A stretch of 45,764 nucleotides of DNA from NCBI GenBank assembly GCA_004144185.1, contig SEFP01000009.1, positions 1-45,764 on the forward strand, written 5' to 3'. The notes under the pieces are model-generated. The model was not told where the DNA came from. It saw only the letters and a program-made list of their open reading frames with translations, and ran no database searches. Made by a program: the position numbers and the translations under genes. The stretch comes from Sphingobacteriales bacterium. Lineage in GTDB: Bacteria; Bacteroidota; Bacteroidia; Chitinophagales; Chitinophagaceae. Of the stretch, positions 19,859-27,867 are shown piece by piece. Positions within the stretch are counted from its first letter, which is position 1. Every line of letters begins with the position of its first letter.

Positions 19859-21115
19859 TTACTGGTCTCCTGTGGGGGTGGTGATGGGAGTGGTGAGGCG
19901 CTCGACATTGGCTTTGGCATTCAGCTGGCGTTGCATGGCGTTAAGATACTGTTCCTGAGCTTCGGCCAATGTGCGCTGGGCGTTGAGGATTTCGAGGAAG
20001 GAAAATCGTCCACGATCGTAGCCTTGGCGCGAAAGGCTGAGGGCCTGTTCTGCTGAGGGGATGATGCGGGCCTTGAGTTCGGTAGCTTCGGTATGAGCTG
20101 TCTGCCATTCCAGCCATGCCTCGTGCAGAGCTTGTTCTGAATTCAGGCGGGCTTGCTTTGCATTTTGTTCTGCCTGGATAATCTCTGACGATGCCCGGGC
20201 GATGTTGCCGCCGTTGCGGTTGAAGACGGGTATGGGCATGGAGATGCCTGCGACCATGGCTTGGTGACCTGTTTCGCGGAAATCTCGTAGACCTACACTG
20301 AACGAGGGGTCCGGGATATTTTGGGATTTTTCTAGTTGCAAGGCTGCGGATTTGGCGGAGCGGAGGTCTTCGTAGCGTTGCAGGTCTGGGGTGGCGGCGA
20401 GCTTAGATTGGTATACATCCAGGGGTTCGGGTGCGGAAGCAGAGGTGAGGACTGTGTTTTCAAGTTTGTCGGTGAGCGTTGCATCCCCCCAGTATGCGGC
20501 GAGTTTGTGCTTGGCCAGTTGAAGGTCTCGCTGGACTTTTTGATGCTCCAGCCGGGCGGTGGCGAGGGTGACATCGGCTTGGCTTTTGTAGATGAGGGGG
20601 TCTCGGGCGGCATCGACACGTTGGCTGACGTTGGCATGTACATCCTTAGCGAGTTCCTCTCGCGCAATGGCGAGTTTCAGCTTTTCTTCTGTAACAAGAA
20701 CATTGCCGTAGGCGATGGTGACATCGCGGATGAGGTCGAGCTGCGTGGCCTGCATATCCTTTTGGTTGGCTTGGCGCTCGGCTCCGGCAAGATTGCGGCG
20801 TGATGCGCGTTTCCCTCCCAGTTCTATTTTCTGGGAAAGGCTGTACGTATATTCGGCGGCGTCTGTGCTGCGATAATCTCCACTACCGGCAAGGTTTTCA
20901 GCTTCTACAGAGAGCTCTGGATTGGAGAAGGTGCTTGCCTGACGCTCGGTCGCTTCTGCTGCAGAAAGTGCCGCGTGGGCAGATGATAGGGCTGGGGAAC
21001 CTTGCAAAGCTTGGGTAATGGCTGAGGGCAGGGTGAGCGTAGAGCTAGTTTGTGCCCAAGCAGGAACGCAGACGCTGAAGAGTAACACCCATGGGGCGCG
21101 GCGTAAGGCGTACAT
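19859..21115 (-). CDS. czcC: CzcC-type outer membrane efflux protein (TolC family)
   Basis: A 418-aa TolC-family outer-membrane channel of the CzcCBA complex. A signal peptide (MYALRRAPWVLLFSVCVPAWAQ) is followed by two long helical OEP repeats, including NPELSVEAENLAGSG, YTYSLSQKIELGGKR, and the second-repeat RGRFSFLEILNAQRTLAEAQEQYLNAM. The ATG at 21115 is preferred: AAAGGA lies 6 nt upstream and the signal peptide begins there, while the upstream open frame codes nothing export-like. It starts the efflux operon proper, 67 nt downstream of a small exported protein gene. Confidence 0.92.
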   Translation of the reverse strand: MYALRRAPWVLLFSVCVPAWAQTSSTLTLPSAITQALQGSPALSSAHAALSAAEATERQASTFSNPELSVEAENLAGSGDYRSTDAAEYTYSLSQKIELGGKRASRRNLAGAERQANQKDMQATQLDLIRDVTIAYGNVLVTEEKLKLAIAREELAKDVHANVSQRVDAARDPLIYKSQADVTLATARLEHQKVQRDLQLAKHKLAAYWGDATLTDKLENTVLTSASAPEPLDVYQSKLAATPDLQRYEDLRSAKSAALQLEKSQNIPDPSFSVGLRDFRETGHQAMVAGISMPIPVFNRNGGNIARASSEIIQAEQNAKQARLNSEQALHEAWLEWQTAHTEATELKARIIPSAEQALSLSRQGYDRGRFSFLEILNAQRTLAEAQEQYLNAMQRQLNAKANVERLTTPITTPTGDQ

Positions 21116-21182
21116 ATCAAATCCTTTCATGGTCGGGGAATGGTGGAGCCATGCAGAGCAGGGCTCCCTTTCCGTTATCCGC

Positions 21183-21458
21183 TTAAGCGGAGGGGCATTC
21201 CGGGCGATTTGGATTGCCGATTTCGTACTGCGGGGAAGAGTGCTGGCGGGTGCTTCCCTCATACAATTTGCAGTCCCGGCCCGGCAGTTTCCTGTTTTCG
21301 GTATTGGTATTATCCGGGGTTGTATCTGCCGTGATGTTGCCGGAGCGTTGCTGATAAGTTTCCGAGTGGTGCTGAGGAGCATCCGTATTGGAAGTAGTAG
21401 CTGCGTTTGCGATACCAGCGAAGGCGATGAACGCGGCTGCGAGTATGGTGTGGTTCAT
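21183..21458 (-). CDS. Small exported protein preceding czcCBA
   Basis: A 91-aa protein with a signal peptide (MNHTILAAAFIAFAGIANA) and a polar mature part containing two Cys (GRDCKLYEG; RPECPS) and a few His (QHHSETY). I recognise no family. It lies 67 nt upstream of czcC in the same direction, so it is likely part of the efflux operon leader region. A metal-sensing or metal-buffering role in the periplasm is inference from position and composition. Confidence 0.7.
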   Translation of the reverse strand: MNHTILAAAFIAFAGIANAATTSNTDAPQHHSETYQQRSGNITADTTPDNTNTENRKLPGRDCKLYEGSTRQHSSPQYEIGNPNRPECPSA

Positions 21459-21481
21459 GGTGTGTGTATCCGTGTGTTAAG

Positions 21482-21510
21482 CCAGACTGCCTTTTTTTGG
21501 CAGTAGCTGG
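21482..21510. other. Intergenic hairpin in the czc leader
   Basis: CCAG-ACTGCC and GGCAGT-AG-CTGG pair around a T7 loop, lying between the two small exported genes upstream of czcCBA. No T-run follows on the minus strand, so it looks more like an mRNA-stability or attenuation element than a terminator. Confidence 0.4.
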
Positions 21511-21606
21511 CAATTTGTGATGATGTTAAGGGAATGAACACGACAGGCTATGGCTGCATTAAACTACAGCCTTAAGCGCGGGTGCGTTCTTTTTGGAGTA
21601 GTGCCT

Positions 21607-21933
21607 TTAGGCGCGGGGAGGTTGGTCGAGAACCGTGTAATGGCTCAGGCTGATGGTGTCGTCGGTGCTTGTGATACGGTCTTGGACTATATGGTGGCTT
21701 TTAAATGTGTTGGCCATGGTTTGGGGAAGGTTATGGGGAGCCACATGGCACAGCATGCCGCAATGCTCTTGCTTGGTATCTTGCGTGGATGCGCTGGAAG
21801 CGTGGATGTCGGATGCCTTATGCATTGACACGTGGGTGGCTTCCGTTGCGCAGTTTTCATCGGCCGCACAGACCGACATGAAACCGGCCATAAGGATGAC
21901 CAATAATGCGGTAAGGGTGCCGATACGCTGCAT
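21607..21933 (-). CDS. Small exported Cys/His-rich protein, CzcI-like position
   Basis: A 108-aa protein with a hydrophobic signal peptide (MQRIGTLTALLVILMAGFMSVCA) and a mature part with potential metal ligands: ENCATEATHVSMH, HASS, EHCGMLCHVAPHN, and SHH. It heads the minus-strand run that ends in czcA. Small exported His/Cys proteins such as CzcI occupy this place in other czc operons, but sequence identity to CzcI cannot be claimed. No clear Shine-Dalgarno precedes the ATG. It marks the left edge of the accessory region, since base composition changes just beyond it. Confidence 0.65.
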   Translation of the reverse strand: MQRIGTLTALLVILMAGFMSVCAADENCATEATHVSMHKASDIHASSASTQDTKQEHCGMLCHVAPHNLPQTMANTFKSHHIVQDRITSTDDTISLSHYTVLDQPPRA

Positions 21934-22023
21934 ATATAGAAAGTAAACTTTTAACAGTGCTTCGGCAAGTGCGGTTGGTGTTTAATGGCGTGAGGGTTTA
22001 AGAGTTTTGGCAAATGACATGCC

Positions 22024-22093
22024 CTCCCATGATACTTTCAAGAAAGGTTAGACTTAACAGATTGATAGGATAGGGCGCAAAGTGGCATGGGAG
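22024..22093 (+). repeat. Hairpin repeat copy 1
   Basis: An imperfect inverted repeat with left arm CTCCCATGATACTTTC and right arm GCAAAGTGGCATGGGAG. The middle contains the family core TTAGACTTAAC and TTGATAGG. It shares a near-identical 40-nt block with the copy at 26.4 kb and its right arm with the copy at 29.4 kb. It lies between the czc genes and the lipoprotein gene. Confidence 0.8.
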
Positions 22094-22168
22094 CGCTACT
22101 CCCAAACTATTTATATATGTGATTGAAAACAAGCTCGTATATAGCACTAACCCATGAAAGAACTCCCC

Positions 22169-22585
22169 ATGAATAAGATCTCTATCAATACCCTTGTAGT
22201 TGCACTCGTTGCTTCTACTACCCTTGCTGGTTGCGCTACCGTTTTTGACGGCGGCAACCAATCTGTTGACCTGCGCCCATCTACCGTTGGTGAGAATGTA
22301 AATGTAAAAGTTTCTACCAAAGGCGGTACACAGACAGTTAAAGTTCCAGCCAATGTGTCTGTAGCTCGGGATAAAAGCACAATGCTGGTAACCGTTGATG
22401 ATCCTTGCTACGAACCCAATCAAATTGCTGCTAACTCTTCTGTTAACCCTTGGGCGATCGGTAACGTGCTGTTTGGTTTGTTCGGCCTCACAGGTACTAC
22501 TGTCGACATGAGCACCGGCAATGCTTGGAAGTATGATGAGACCATTACCGTTCCTACTGTGAAGAAGGCTTCTTGCGGTAAGTAA
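22169..22585 (+). CDS. Putative outer-membrane lipoprotein
   Basis: A 138-aa protein with a lipoprotein signal ending in LAGC (Cys22 from this start). The mature part (ATVFDGGNQSVDLRP...GENVNVKVSTKGGTQTVKVPANVSVARD) resembles small Gram-negative lipoproteins with a beta-rich N-terminus. A Gly/Phe-rich hydrophobic stretch (PWAIGNVLFGLFGLTGTTVDMSTG) near residue 100 could be a membrane-inserting hairpin. An ATG five codons upstream (22154) is in frame; the later one gives a better signal peptide. One base overlaps the DUF4105 gene, so the two are coupled. Role unknown. Confidence 0.8.
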   Translation: MNKISINTLVVALVASTTLAGCATVFDGGNQSVDLRPSTVGENVNVKVSTKGGTQTVKVPANVSVARDKSTMLVTVDDPCYEPNQIAANSSVNPWAIGNVLFGLFGLTGTTVDMSTGNAWKYDETITVPTVKKASCGK

Positions 22586-24171
22586 TGAAGGCACTGTTCT
22601 GCCTAGGCTTAGTGGCCCTGTTCTTCAGCAGGGCCATTGCCTTTGCAGATGACTTTACTTCCATAGCAAAATCCGAGACATGGTTAGCATTGCTGCATTA
22701 TCAAGATGGAAGCAGTCAGATCACGGATTCGTCATTTTTTCTGTCTCAACGTGGATCAACCGATTCTCAGGCTGAGCTAGATGCAACCATTGCAGCCTTT
22801 CGCGAGGTCGGTGGAATGGCTCAGTGCCGTTTCCCTGCTCGGATGGCGTATATACAGCATGTGATACCCAATATGGCGAAGAGCTTCCCGAGGGGGAATT
22901 GTCCAGAGCTGGATGAGTTTGTAAAAAAGGTGCCATTCGATAAAGTTTCACTAGCCTTTGCGACTGAACATATTCCAAACCCCACGACGATGATGGGTCA
23001 TCTTTTTGTGAAAATCGAAGGTGATGTGCATGAGCAGCATCCCACACACTCGCTAAGTTTTTTTGCAGACTTAAACAAAGTAAATAGTACGGCGGGATTC
23101 ATTGCAGGTTCGCTTTGGACAGGGACAGATGGGGTTTATATTCTCGAGCCATATAAAGCGCGTCGGGATGATTACCTGTACGCTGGACAGCGGAGTATCT
23201 GGGAATATGAACTGAACTTAAATGCTGAACAACGTCGGATGCTGGGGCTGCACATTTGGGAAATGAAGGGGATTAACGTTGCGTATGATCTGCGAGAGAA
23301 CAACTGTGGAAGTGCAATTCTTCGGTTGCTGATGGTAGCAGATCCTGAGTTTGAGCGAGCGCTTTATAAAAACTATGTGACACCTGCAGACATCTTAAGA
23401 AAGTTGAAAGAGCAAGATGCATTAGCGGATCAGATCTTCATACCTTCGAGGCTTTACGCCACGCGGAATACTGATGGCGCAGATGGTGTCATCGCACCCA
23501 AGGAAGATGTAACGGGCAAAACGCACGCTACGACATTGACGGCAGATTATAACAGCGGCAGCGAGGATGGGTTTTATAGCATAGGGTTGTACCCTGCATA
23601 TAACCTTCTAATGCAACGCAATGCCTACTCTGAACAAGAATATGAAGTGAAACTTTTTGGCTTGCAGCTTGGTATAAGCGACAAGCTTGATAAGCTCAAT
23701 GTACAGCGGTTTGATGTAATTTCATTCCAGTCCTACTTGCCTATTACAGGACAGGACGCGAGTCTTTCCAATGCACTGGACGTAGGACTTGAAAATAGCG
23801 GTTTTGGTATGAAGACAAGTAAAGTTTACCCGAAAGTATTCGGTGGATTTGGGTGGACGATAAACCCGGTAGAGGAAGTCTCAATTTACGGAATGCTGCA
23901 TGCTGGATACAGCTACTTCGGACAAGATAATGTACTGAGCATTGCACCCGAATTAGGAGCCATTTTGCGAGAGGGTGACATCGGAAAAGCTCAGGTGAGT
24001 TATCAAAAATACTATAATACAGCGCAATACAAGTATGACGCTCGATTTATGGTACGACAATCCTTCTTCTTAACTAAGGATATTAATCTGAACGCGCGCT
24101 ACGAGCATGTGCAGAGTAGCGATCATGTTACGCAGAACGTTTTCGGACTTGGTATTGGATTCAGTTTCTAG
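22585..24171 (+). CDS. DUF4105 (Lnb N-terminal-like) periplasmic/outer-membrane protein
   Basis: A 528-aa exported protein of the DUF4105 family. After a signal peptide (MKALFCLGLVALFFSRAIAFA) comes the conserved periplasmic domain with CRFPARMAYI, FATEHIPNPTTMMGHLFVKIE, FIAGSLWTGTDGVYILEPY and LRENNCGSAILRLL, which has papain-like peptidase-style Cys/His landmarks. From about residue 310 the sequence alternates polar and hydrophobic residues and ends in GIGFSF, a beta-barrel-like C-terminus with terminal Phe. It is coupled to the upstream lipoprotein gene. A degraded C-terminal fragment of a second family member lies 950 nt downstream. Activity is not established for the family. Confidence 0.8.
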   Translation: MKALFCLGLVALFFSRAIAFADDFTSIAKSETWLALLHYQDGSSQITDSSFFLSQRGSTDSQAELDATIAAFREVGGMAQCRFPARMAYIQHVIPNMAKSFPRGNCPELDEFVKKVPFDKVSLAFATEHIPNPTTMMGHLFVKIEGDVHEQHPTHSLSFFADLNKVNSTAGFIAGSLWTGTDGVYILEPYKARRDDYLYAGQRSIWEYELNLNAEQRRMLGLHIWEMKGINVAYDLRENNCGSAILRLLMVADPEFERALYKNYVTPADILRKLKEQDALADQIFIPSRLYATRNTDGADGVIAPKEDVTGKTHATTLTADYNSGSEDGFYSIGLYPAYNLLMQRNAYSEQEYEVKLFGLQLGISDKLDKLNVQRFDVISFQSYLPITGQDASLSNALDVGLENSGFGMKTSKVYPKVFGGFGWTINPVEEVSIYGMLHAGYSYFGQDNVLSIAPELGAILREGDIGKAQVSYQKYYNTAQYKYDARFMVRQSFFLTKDINLNARYEHVQSSDHVTQNVFGLGIGFSF

Positions 24172-24197
24172 GTTGCTACTAGCTAAGAGAAGGCACG

Positions 24198-24370
24198 GGA
24201 GCTAAGTTGACCTGCCTAATTGAGACGTCGCCTCCCGAGCATCTTCTTGAAAGAATAAATTTATCCACTTGATAGGGTAAGGGGTAGAGTAGCATGGGAG
24301 CTGTCTTGCGCTGCCTTCGAGTCGTTTCTCCCCAGCCGAAGCCGACTAAGTTGCTAACACTTCTAATACA
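24198..24370 (+). repeat. Composite intergenic repeat copy 2
   Basis: Order of parts: a 40-nt spacer unit (GGGAGCT to CCTCCC), the hairpin unit (24232-24300, core TTGATAGGGTAAGGGG, right end GCATGGGAG), the spacer unit again (CTGTCTTGCGCTGCCTTC, then CTCCCCAGCC), and a tail with GACTAAGTTGCTAACACTTC. The tail recurs near 25.1 and 38.45 kb. It fills most of the gap between the DUF4105 gene and the XRE-like gene. Confidence 0.7.
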
Positions 24371-24446
24371 GTTGCTTACCAGAAGGGGGAAAATAGCTCC
24401 GCTCCCATTCATCGCAAAGTTATATCTTAAGGAGTTGAGTCTGGGT

Positions 24447-24476
24447 TTTATAAAAGAAGGCCCGCCGAAGCGGGCC
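24447..24476 (-). terminator. Intrinsic terminator of the XRE-like gene
   Basis: On the minus strand, GGCCCGC-TTCG-GCGGGCC is followed by TTCTTTTATAAAA, just after the stop of the XRE-like gene. Confidence 0.8.
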
Positions 24477-24481
24477 CGAGG

Positions 24482-24889
24482 TCAGAATAGTTTTGAATTT
24501 GAAATCAACCAATCCTGATTTTTGGTTATTTCTTTTTTTAAGTCTTGTACCGGTAGCTTTAGCCAACATAAAAGAAGGCAAATTAATGCTGGAGACCATT
24601 CACCTTTTTTCCCTGTTTCCAGCGCGCTGACTTTGTATTGGTTGTCATAGGGAAAGCCGAAAATACTAAAAAGACGGGATACATCGGTTTGCGTCATGCC
24701 TCTTAAACGGCGCACGAGAAGAAGCGCTTTTCCAAAATCGGCAGGATAACGTTCCGCAGCATCCAAGACTTGCTGAAGATGCAAGTTGAAATCTTCATTT
24801 TTGGATATGTTCTCAGCCTCCTTGATAATTGCATTTTCATCTGCGTTGGCGCCAACAAATCCCGGGTGAAAAAATGTAAAGTTAGACAT
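24482..24889 (-). CDS. XRE-like helix-turn-helix protein
   Basis: A 135-aa protein with a Cro/C1-like helix-turn-helix region at about residues 55-115: LLLVRRLRGMTQTDVSRLF, an insertion (SIFGFPYDNQ), then YKVSALETGKKGEWSPALICLLLCWL. The N-terminal 50 residues are acidic and helical and unlike standard XRE repressors. A ribosome site (AAAGG, 6 nt) supports the ATG, and a terminator follows. It stands alone between two repeats. Targets are unknown; it could be an orphan antitoxin or a phage-type regulator, but no toxin gene is adjacent. Confidence 0.7.
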   Translation of the reverse strand: MSNFTFFHPGFVGANADENAIIKEAENISKNEDFNLHLQQVLDAAERYPADFGKALLLVRRLRGMTQTDVSRLFSIFGFPYDNQYKVSALETGKKGEWSPALICLLLCWLKLPVQDLKKEITKNQDWLISNSKLF

Positions 24890-25106
24890 ATTTTGCCTTT
24901 TTAAAAGAGGGAAGTCACCTAGGGTGTAAACCGAAAGTGGTTATCAGTGGTTGTTTTTTCAAGGTTTAGCCATAAAAAAGTTGGGATTCAACTTCGCCTT
25001 CTTTTGAATATAAGCGAAGTGTGTGTTGTTGACCGCCACACGTTATTCGAAGGTGGGTAGTTATTAGGGTAGAAACCTGCTTTTATCGTCCACATATCGT
25101 TTTACT

Positions 25107-25134
25107 CCAGCCAAAGCCTGCTAAGCAGCTAACA
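25107..25134 (+). repeat. Repeat tail at a gene truncation point
   Basis: CTCCAGCCAAAGCC followed by CTAAGCAGCTAACA aligns with the tail of the composite repeat at 24.33-24.36 kb (CTCCCCAGCCGAAGCC, CTAAGTTGCTAACA). It overlaps the 5' edge of the DUF4105 fragment. Confidence 0.55.
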
Positions 25135-25682
25135 AGCCATTTCAAAGGCAGGAAGTTTCACGCTTCATATTTGGGGCAGGGGAAGTTGAGGCAAGCGAAA
25201 CCAGACTCCGGCTGAACTCATTAACGCTGTTGGATGTTCTGAGTTTAAACACCAATCCTCTCCCTACCAAAGTTACGGGAGAACATTCTTGGTCGATTAA
25301 GGCTGGCTATGAACCCCGTAACCTCATCTGTAATAAATGTTCAACGATGAATGTAGATGCCAAGATTGGAAAGGCTGTGAGGGTTAATAAGGACGTTCTT
25401 CTGTACAGTTTGGTTGGTGGCCAAGTTAACCATAAGCAAACGTCTTATAATGATGTTCTCATGCTGACTTCTGAAAATGGTGTTCTCCTGAATCTTGACG
25501 ACATTTCCAGGCTCAATATCGAAGCTAATGTTGAGGTTTCTCCAGTTGATGGAAATCCATCCTACTTATTCAAGGGAACCGCCATACGTGATCTAACATC
25601 TCAATCTGATCTGAGGTTGGTTATAGAGAATGATGGAAAGGACTCGGCCGCGATGTTGAGACTGGGATTATATTTGAATTAG
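25125..25682 (+). pseudogene. Decayed C-terminal fragment of a DUF4105-family protein
   Basis: The frame open from 25125 to 25682 reads FIFGAGEVEASETRLRLN, then SLTLLDVLSLNTN and later EHSWSIKAGYEPR, a pattern I associate with the C-terminal barrel-like region of DUF4105 proteins. There is no ATG; the first usable start (TTG, 25230) lies inside this conserved stretch, and an in-frame TAA at 25122 precedes the fragment. The N-terminal catalytic-looking domain is absent. The truncation point coincides with a repeat tail at about 25,107-25,134. It looks like the remains of a second copy related to the intact gene at 22585, not a functional 150-aa gene. Confidence 0.65.
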
Positions 25683-25691
25683 TCTAAACCA

Positions 25692-25718
25692 AGAATGGCA
25701 CCTCTAAGGTGCCATTCT
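25692..25718. terminator. Bidirectional terminator-like hairpin
   Basis: AGAATGGCACCT and AGGTGCCATTCT form a perfect 12-bp stem with a 3-nt loop between the convergent DUF4105 fragment and thermonuclease gene. Confidence 0.7.
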
Positions 25719-25723
25719 CGTAG

Positions 25724-26203
25724 TTATTTCTTTCGTCTGGCATTTCGCCATTCCCATGGAGCAATCGGCTCACGGGAAACGCCCCAAAGTCCTACTTTGG
25801 ACTCCTTGGCTTTGGCTTCAGCGTCAAGCAGGGAAGTGGTCTTAAGATAATGCTGATAAACCCACGCCCCGCCTTGCTCAACCATTGCCTGGTTGATGTT
25901 GCGATTGCCTACATAGACATGGGCGACGAGACGCCCGTAGCGGTCCGTGTCGACGGGCGAAACCTGTACAGTCTTACCGAATACAAGGTCGGAGAGCATT
26001 TGCTTAGACCGGCTCCCGTAATCCTGCTTGGACTCCGGGGCGTCGATTTCAGCCATGCGTATCTTGTACTGCGTTTTGCCTTGGTCGAGCACGGTAATAC
26101 TGTCGCCGTCATGGACACCGACCACCCTGGCCGTAAAGTCTTCGGAGGCGGCATGGGCGAGGGGAGATATCAGGATTAAAAGGCAGATTACCAGGAGCTT
26201 CAT
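25724..26203 (-). CDS. Exported thermonuclease (SNase-like) family nuclease
   Basis: A 159-aa staphylococcal-nuclease-like protein with a signal peptide (MKLLVICLLILISPLAHA), so it is probably periplasmic or secreted. The OB-fold active-site landmarks are VVGVHDGDSITV, KIRMAEIDAPES, the K/S-rich RSKQMLSDLVFGK, and VDTDRYGRLVAHVYV, matching the Arg/Asp/Glu set of calcium-dependent SNases. The ATG at 26203 follows AAGG at 6 nt. It is flanked by a bidirectional hairpin and, upstream, a composite repeat. It likely degrades extracellular or incoming DNA or RNA. Confidence 0.9.
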   Translation of the reverse strand: MKLLVICLLILISPLAHAASEDFTARVVGVHDGDSITVLDQGKTQYKIRMAEIDAPESKQDYGSRSKQMLSDLVFGKTVQVSPVDTDRYGRLVAHVYVGNRNINQAMVEQGGAWVYQHYLKTTSLLDAEAKAKESKVGLWGVSREPIAPWEWRNARRKK

Positions 26204-26352
26204 CGGTCACCTTCTCAAAATGGGCGGTAGTTGGTGAGGGCTTGTCATACAAATCCATCATGGCGTCAATGTGGAAACTATTAAGTACTACCCTGCCATT
26301 TGACAGAATCATCAGACATTTCCGCTTGATATAAAAGGAATTGTAATGGGAT

Positions 26353-26459
26353 GGGAGAGCCTTTCCGTGCCGAGTCGAGACATCCCCTACCATGCCACTT
26401 TCAAGAAAGGTTAGACTTAACCGATTGATATAGGGGTAGAGAAATTGGTTGGGGATGTT
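26353..26459 (+). repeat. Composite intergenic repeat copy 3
   Basis: A spacer unit (GGGAGAGCC to ACATCCCC) is followed by the hairpin unit with CATGCCACTTTC, AAGAAAGGTTAGACTTAACC and GATTGATA, nearly identical to copy 1. The ends ACATCCCC and GGGGATGT are inverted. It lies in the 459-nt gap between the thermonuclease gene and the YHYH gene; the remaining 26,460-26,630 holds no gene I can support. Confidence 0.75.
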
Positions 26460-26630
26460 AAACTGCGTAGCTTTTTACAAACGGTGTTCCTTTTACAAAG
26501 AGATTACGAAGCTAGACATCAAAAGCGAGTTTACCCTACTTAACACCTGAATCATCTACTCTGCTTGAGTGAAAGAGACTTGATCATGGATAGCCAGGTC
26601 CTTAATTCTTCTAGGTAAAAATATGAGAGT

Positions 26631-26664
26631 AAATCAAAAAGCCCTTTGTAGGGCTTTTTGATTT
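26631..26664. terminator. Perfect 15-bp palindromic terminator
   Basis: AAATCAAAAAGCCCT and AGGGCTTTTTGATTT pair around a TTGT loop and provide T-runs on both strands. It overlaps the stop codon of the YHYH gene. Confidence 0.85.
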
Positions 26665-26788
26665 AATGGCAATGGTAGGTCCCATTCTTGTGATCATTGT
26701 GACAACCTTGGGAATTGGTCCCGCCACTGTGAGCAAATGCAGAGGTGCTTAGCAGGAGAGCTGCTGCAACGAAGGCAATGTATTTCAT
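26663..26788 (-). CDS. YHYH-motif small exported protein
   Basis: A 41-aa protein: a signal peptide (MKYIAFVAAALLLSTSAFA) and a 22-residue mature peptide HSGGTNSQGCHNDHKNGTYHCH, split here as HSGGTNSQGCHND and HKNGTYHCH. The Cys/His pattern GCHxDxKxGxYHCH is the YHYH motif often attached to exported nucleases, so it may bind metal. The ATG at 26788 follows AAGGA at a good distance. It lies 22 nt downstream of the DUF5334 gene in the same direction, so the two are probably co-transcribed. As a free-standing 41-aa protein it is unusually short. Confidence 0.8.
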   Translation of the reverse strand: MKYIAFVAAALLLSTSAFAHSGGTNSQGCHNDHKNGTYHCH

Positions 26789-26810
26789 TTTAGATTCCTT
26801 TTGCTGATAT

Positions 26811-27080
26811 CTACTCCATCTCAAGCGTGCGTGTTTCGCCGCTTTCATGATCGTAGACTTCTACCTCTGCGCCGCTACCGGATGAGCGAATACTCTCAAC
26901 AGTGGCGTTTCTGGTTTCTCCAGTTGCATGGTCATAAAACTCGATTTCCTGTCCATAGCGCACAAGATTACCTTTGCCTATCTCTACAGGATCACCTGTT
27001 GCACCATCAACGCCATCCCAAGCATTACCCAGGGAAGTAGTTGCGAATAAGAGGCCGAAAGTTATCTTGATAGGATTCAT
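26811..27080 (-). CDS. DUF5334-like small exported protein
   Basis: An 89-aa protein with a signal peptide (MNPIKITFGLLFATTSLGNA) and a mature domain starting WDGVDGATGDPVEIGKGNLV. It contains two similar strand pairs, IEFYDHATGETRNATVESI and VEVYDHESGETRTLEME, suggesting an internal beta repeat. This matches DUF5334-type proteins. It is the first gene of a two-gene unit with the YHYH protein. Function unknown; both products would be periplasmic. Confidence 0.75.
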   Translation of the reverse strand: MNPIKITFGLLFATTSLGNAWDGVDGATGDPVEIGKGNLVRYGQEIEFYDHATGETRNATVESIRSSGSGAEVEVYDHESGETRTLEME

Positions 27081-27213
27081 GTTTGTAGTCTTCGCTTCGG
27101 TTGAGGGTTTGACAAGCTAAATTTAGATTATATGTATGATATTTCAGTTACAACGGCAGATTTCAGCGCTTCGCTAAAACTAAAGTCTTACAAATCGCAA
27201 CCTGAGTTGACTT

Positions 27214-27723
27214 ATGATTAGACCAGATCAACTATGGGGCATGGAAAACCCATTCATTATAGGTGGTTACTACAATCGACAACTTGATATCCACGCCAAA
27301 TATGGTGGGAATAAATAATCTGGTATCGCAGCTTCGGCTCTGACACCCTTTGTATTTCTTTTTACTGGGGGATCAGGAAAAGCTCACGGCTACCACGATG
27401 AGTGGGATGGTGATGTCTTTAGATATTATGGCGAAGGCCAGTTGCGTAACATGACTTTGACTAAGGGAAATAAAGCTCTTTTAGAGCATTCTCTTAAGAA
27501 TAAGACTCTATTGCTTTTCCAGACGCACGGTAAGGGAAAACCTGTTAGCTATGTTAGTGACTTTGAATATGTCGATTATGAATGGCTTACAGATAAAGAT
27601 ACTGCGGGCAATGATCGACAGGCGGTTGTCTTTCATCTGATAAAAGCTGGTACTGAATCTGCAGATGCACCATCCCATGCCACTTCACTCCAAAATTTTG
27701 AAATGTTTAATGGATTTTTCTGA
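27214..27723 (+). pseudogene. Nonsense-broken N-terminal (SRA-like) part of a restriction endonuclease
   Basis: One continuous frame from ATG 27214 to 27723 is interrupted by a single TAA (27316-27318), where relatives have Gln in the GGNKQSGI-like segment (CAA to TAA). On both sides the sequence is conserved: GGYYNRQLDIHAKYGGN before, and ALTPFVFLFTGGSGKAHGY, VFRYYGEGQLRNMT, NKTLLLFQTHGKG and RQAVVFHLI after. This resembles the N-terminal modified-base-reading domain of McrA-like HNH enzymes. The HNH half is missing, so the gene is both truncated and stopped. The 93-aa frame from 27442 is not an independent gene. Confidence 0.7.
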
Positions 27724-27867
27724 GTGCTTCTGGCTGGGGAAAGCTTTTCCGCACTCTTTTCCCCATTTCTGCCAGTTATTTTGAGTTTTTTTCATGAGAT
27801 TTTCCTCCAGTTCTGCTGCTACGAACGCTTCCTTTATGAAGGAAGTCAACTCAACAAAGGAATCCTA

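Noticed and set aside
25230-25682. An independent 150-aa gene starting at TTG 25230.
   Set aside because: Conserved coding sequence continues upstream of that codon to 25,125, so the TTG lies inside a broken larger gene.
27316-27318. Programmed read-through or recoding of the in-frame TAA in the SRA-like gene.
   Set aside because: TAA is not a selenocysteine codon, no recoding signal is visible, and the gene is also missing its nuclease half, so decay is simpler.
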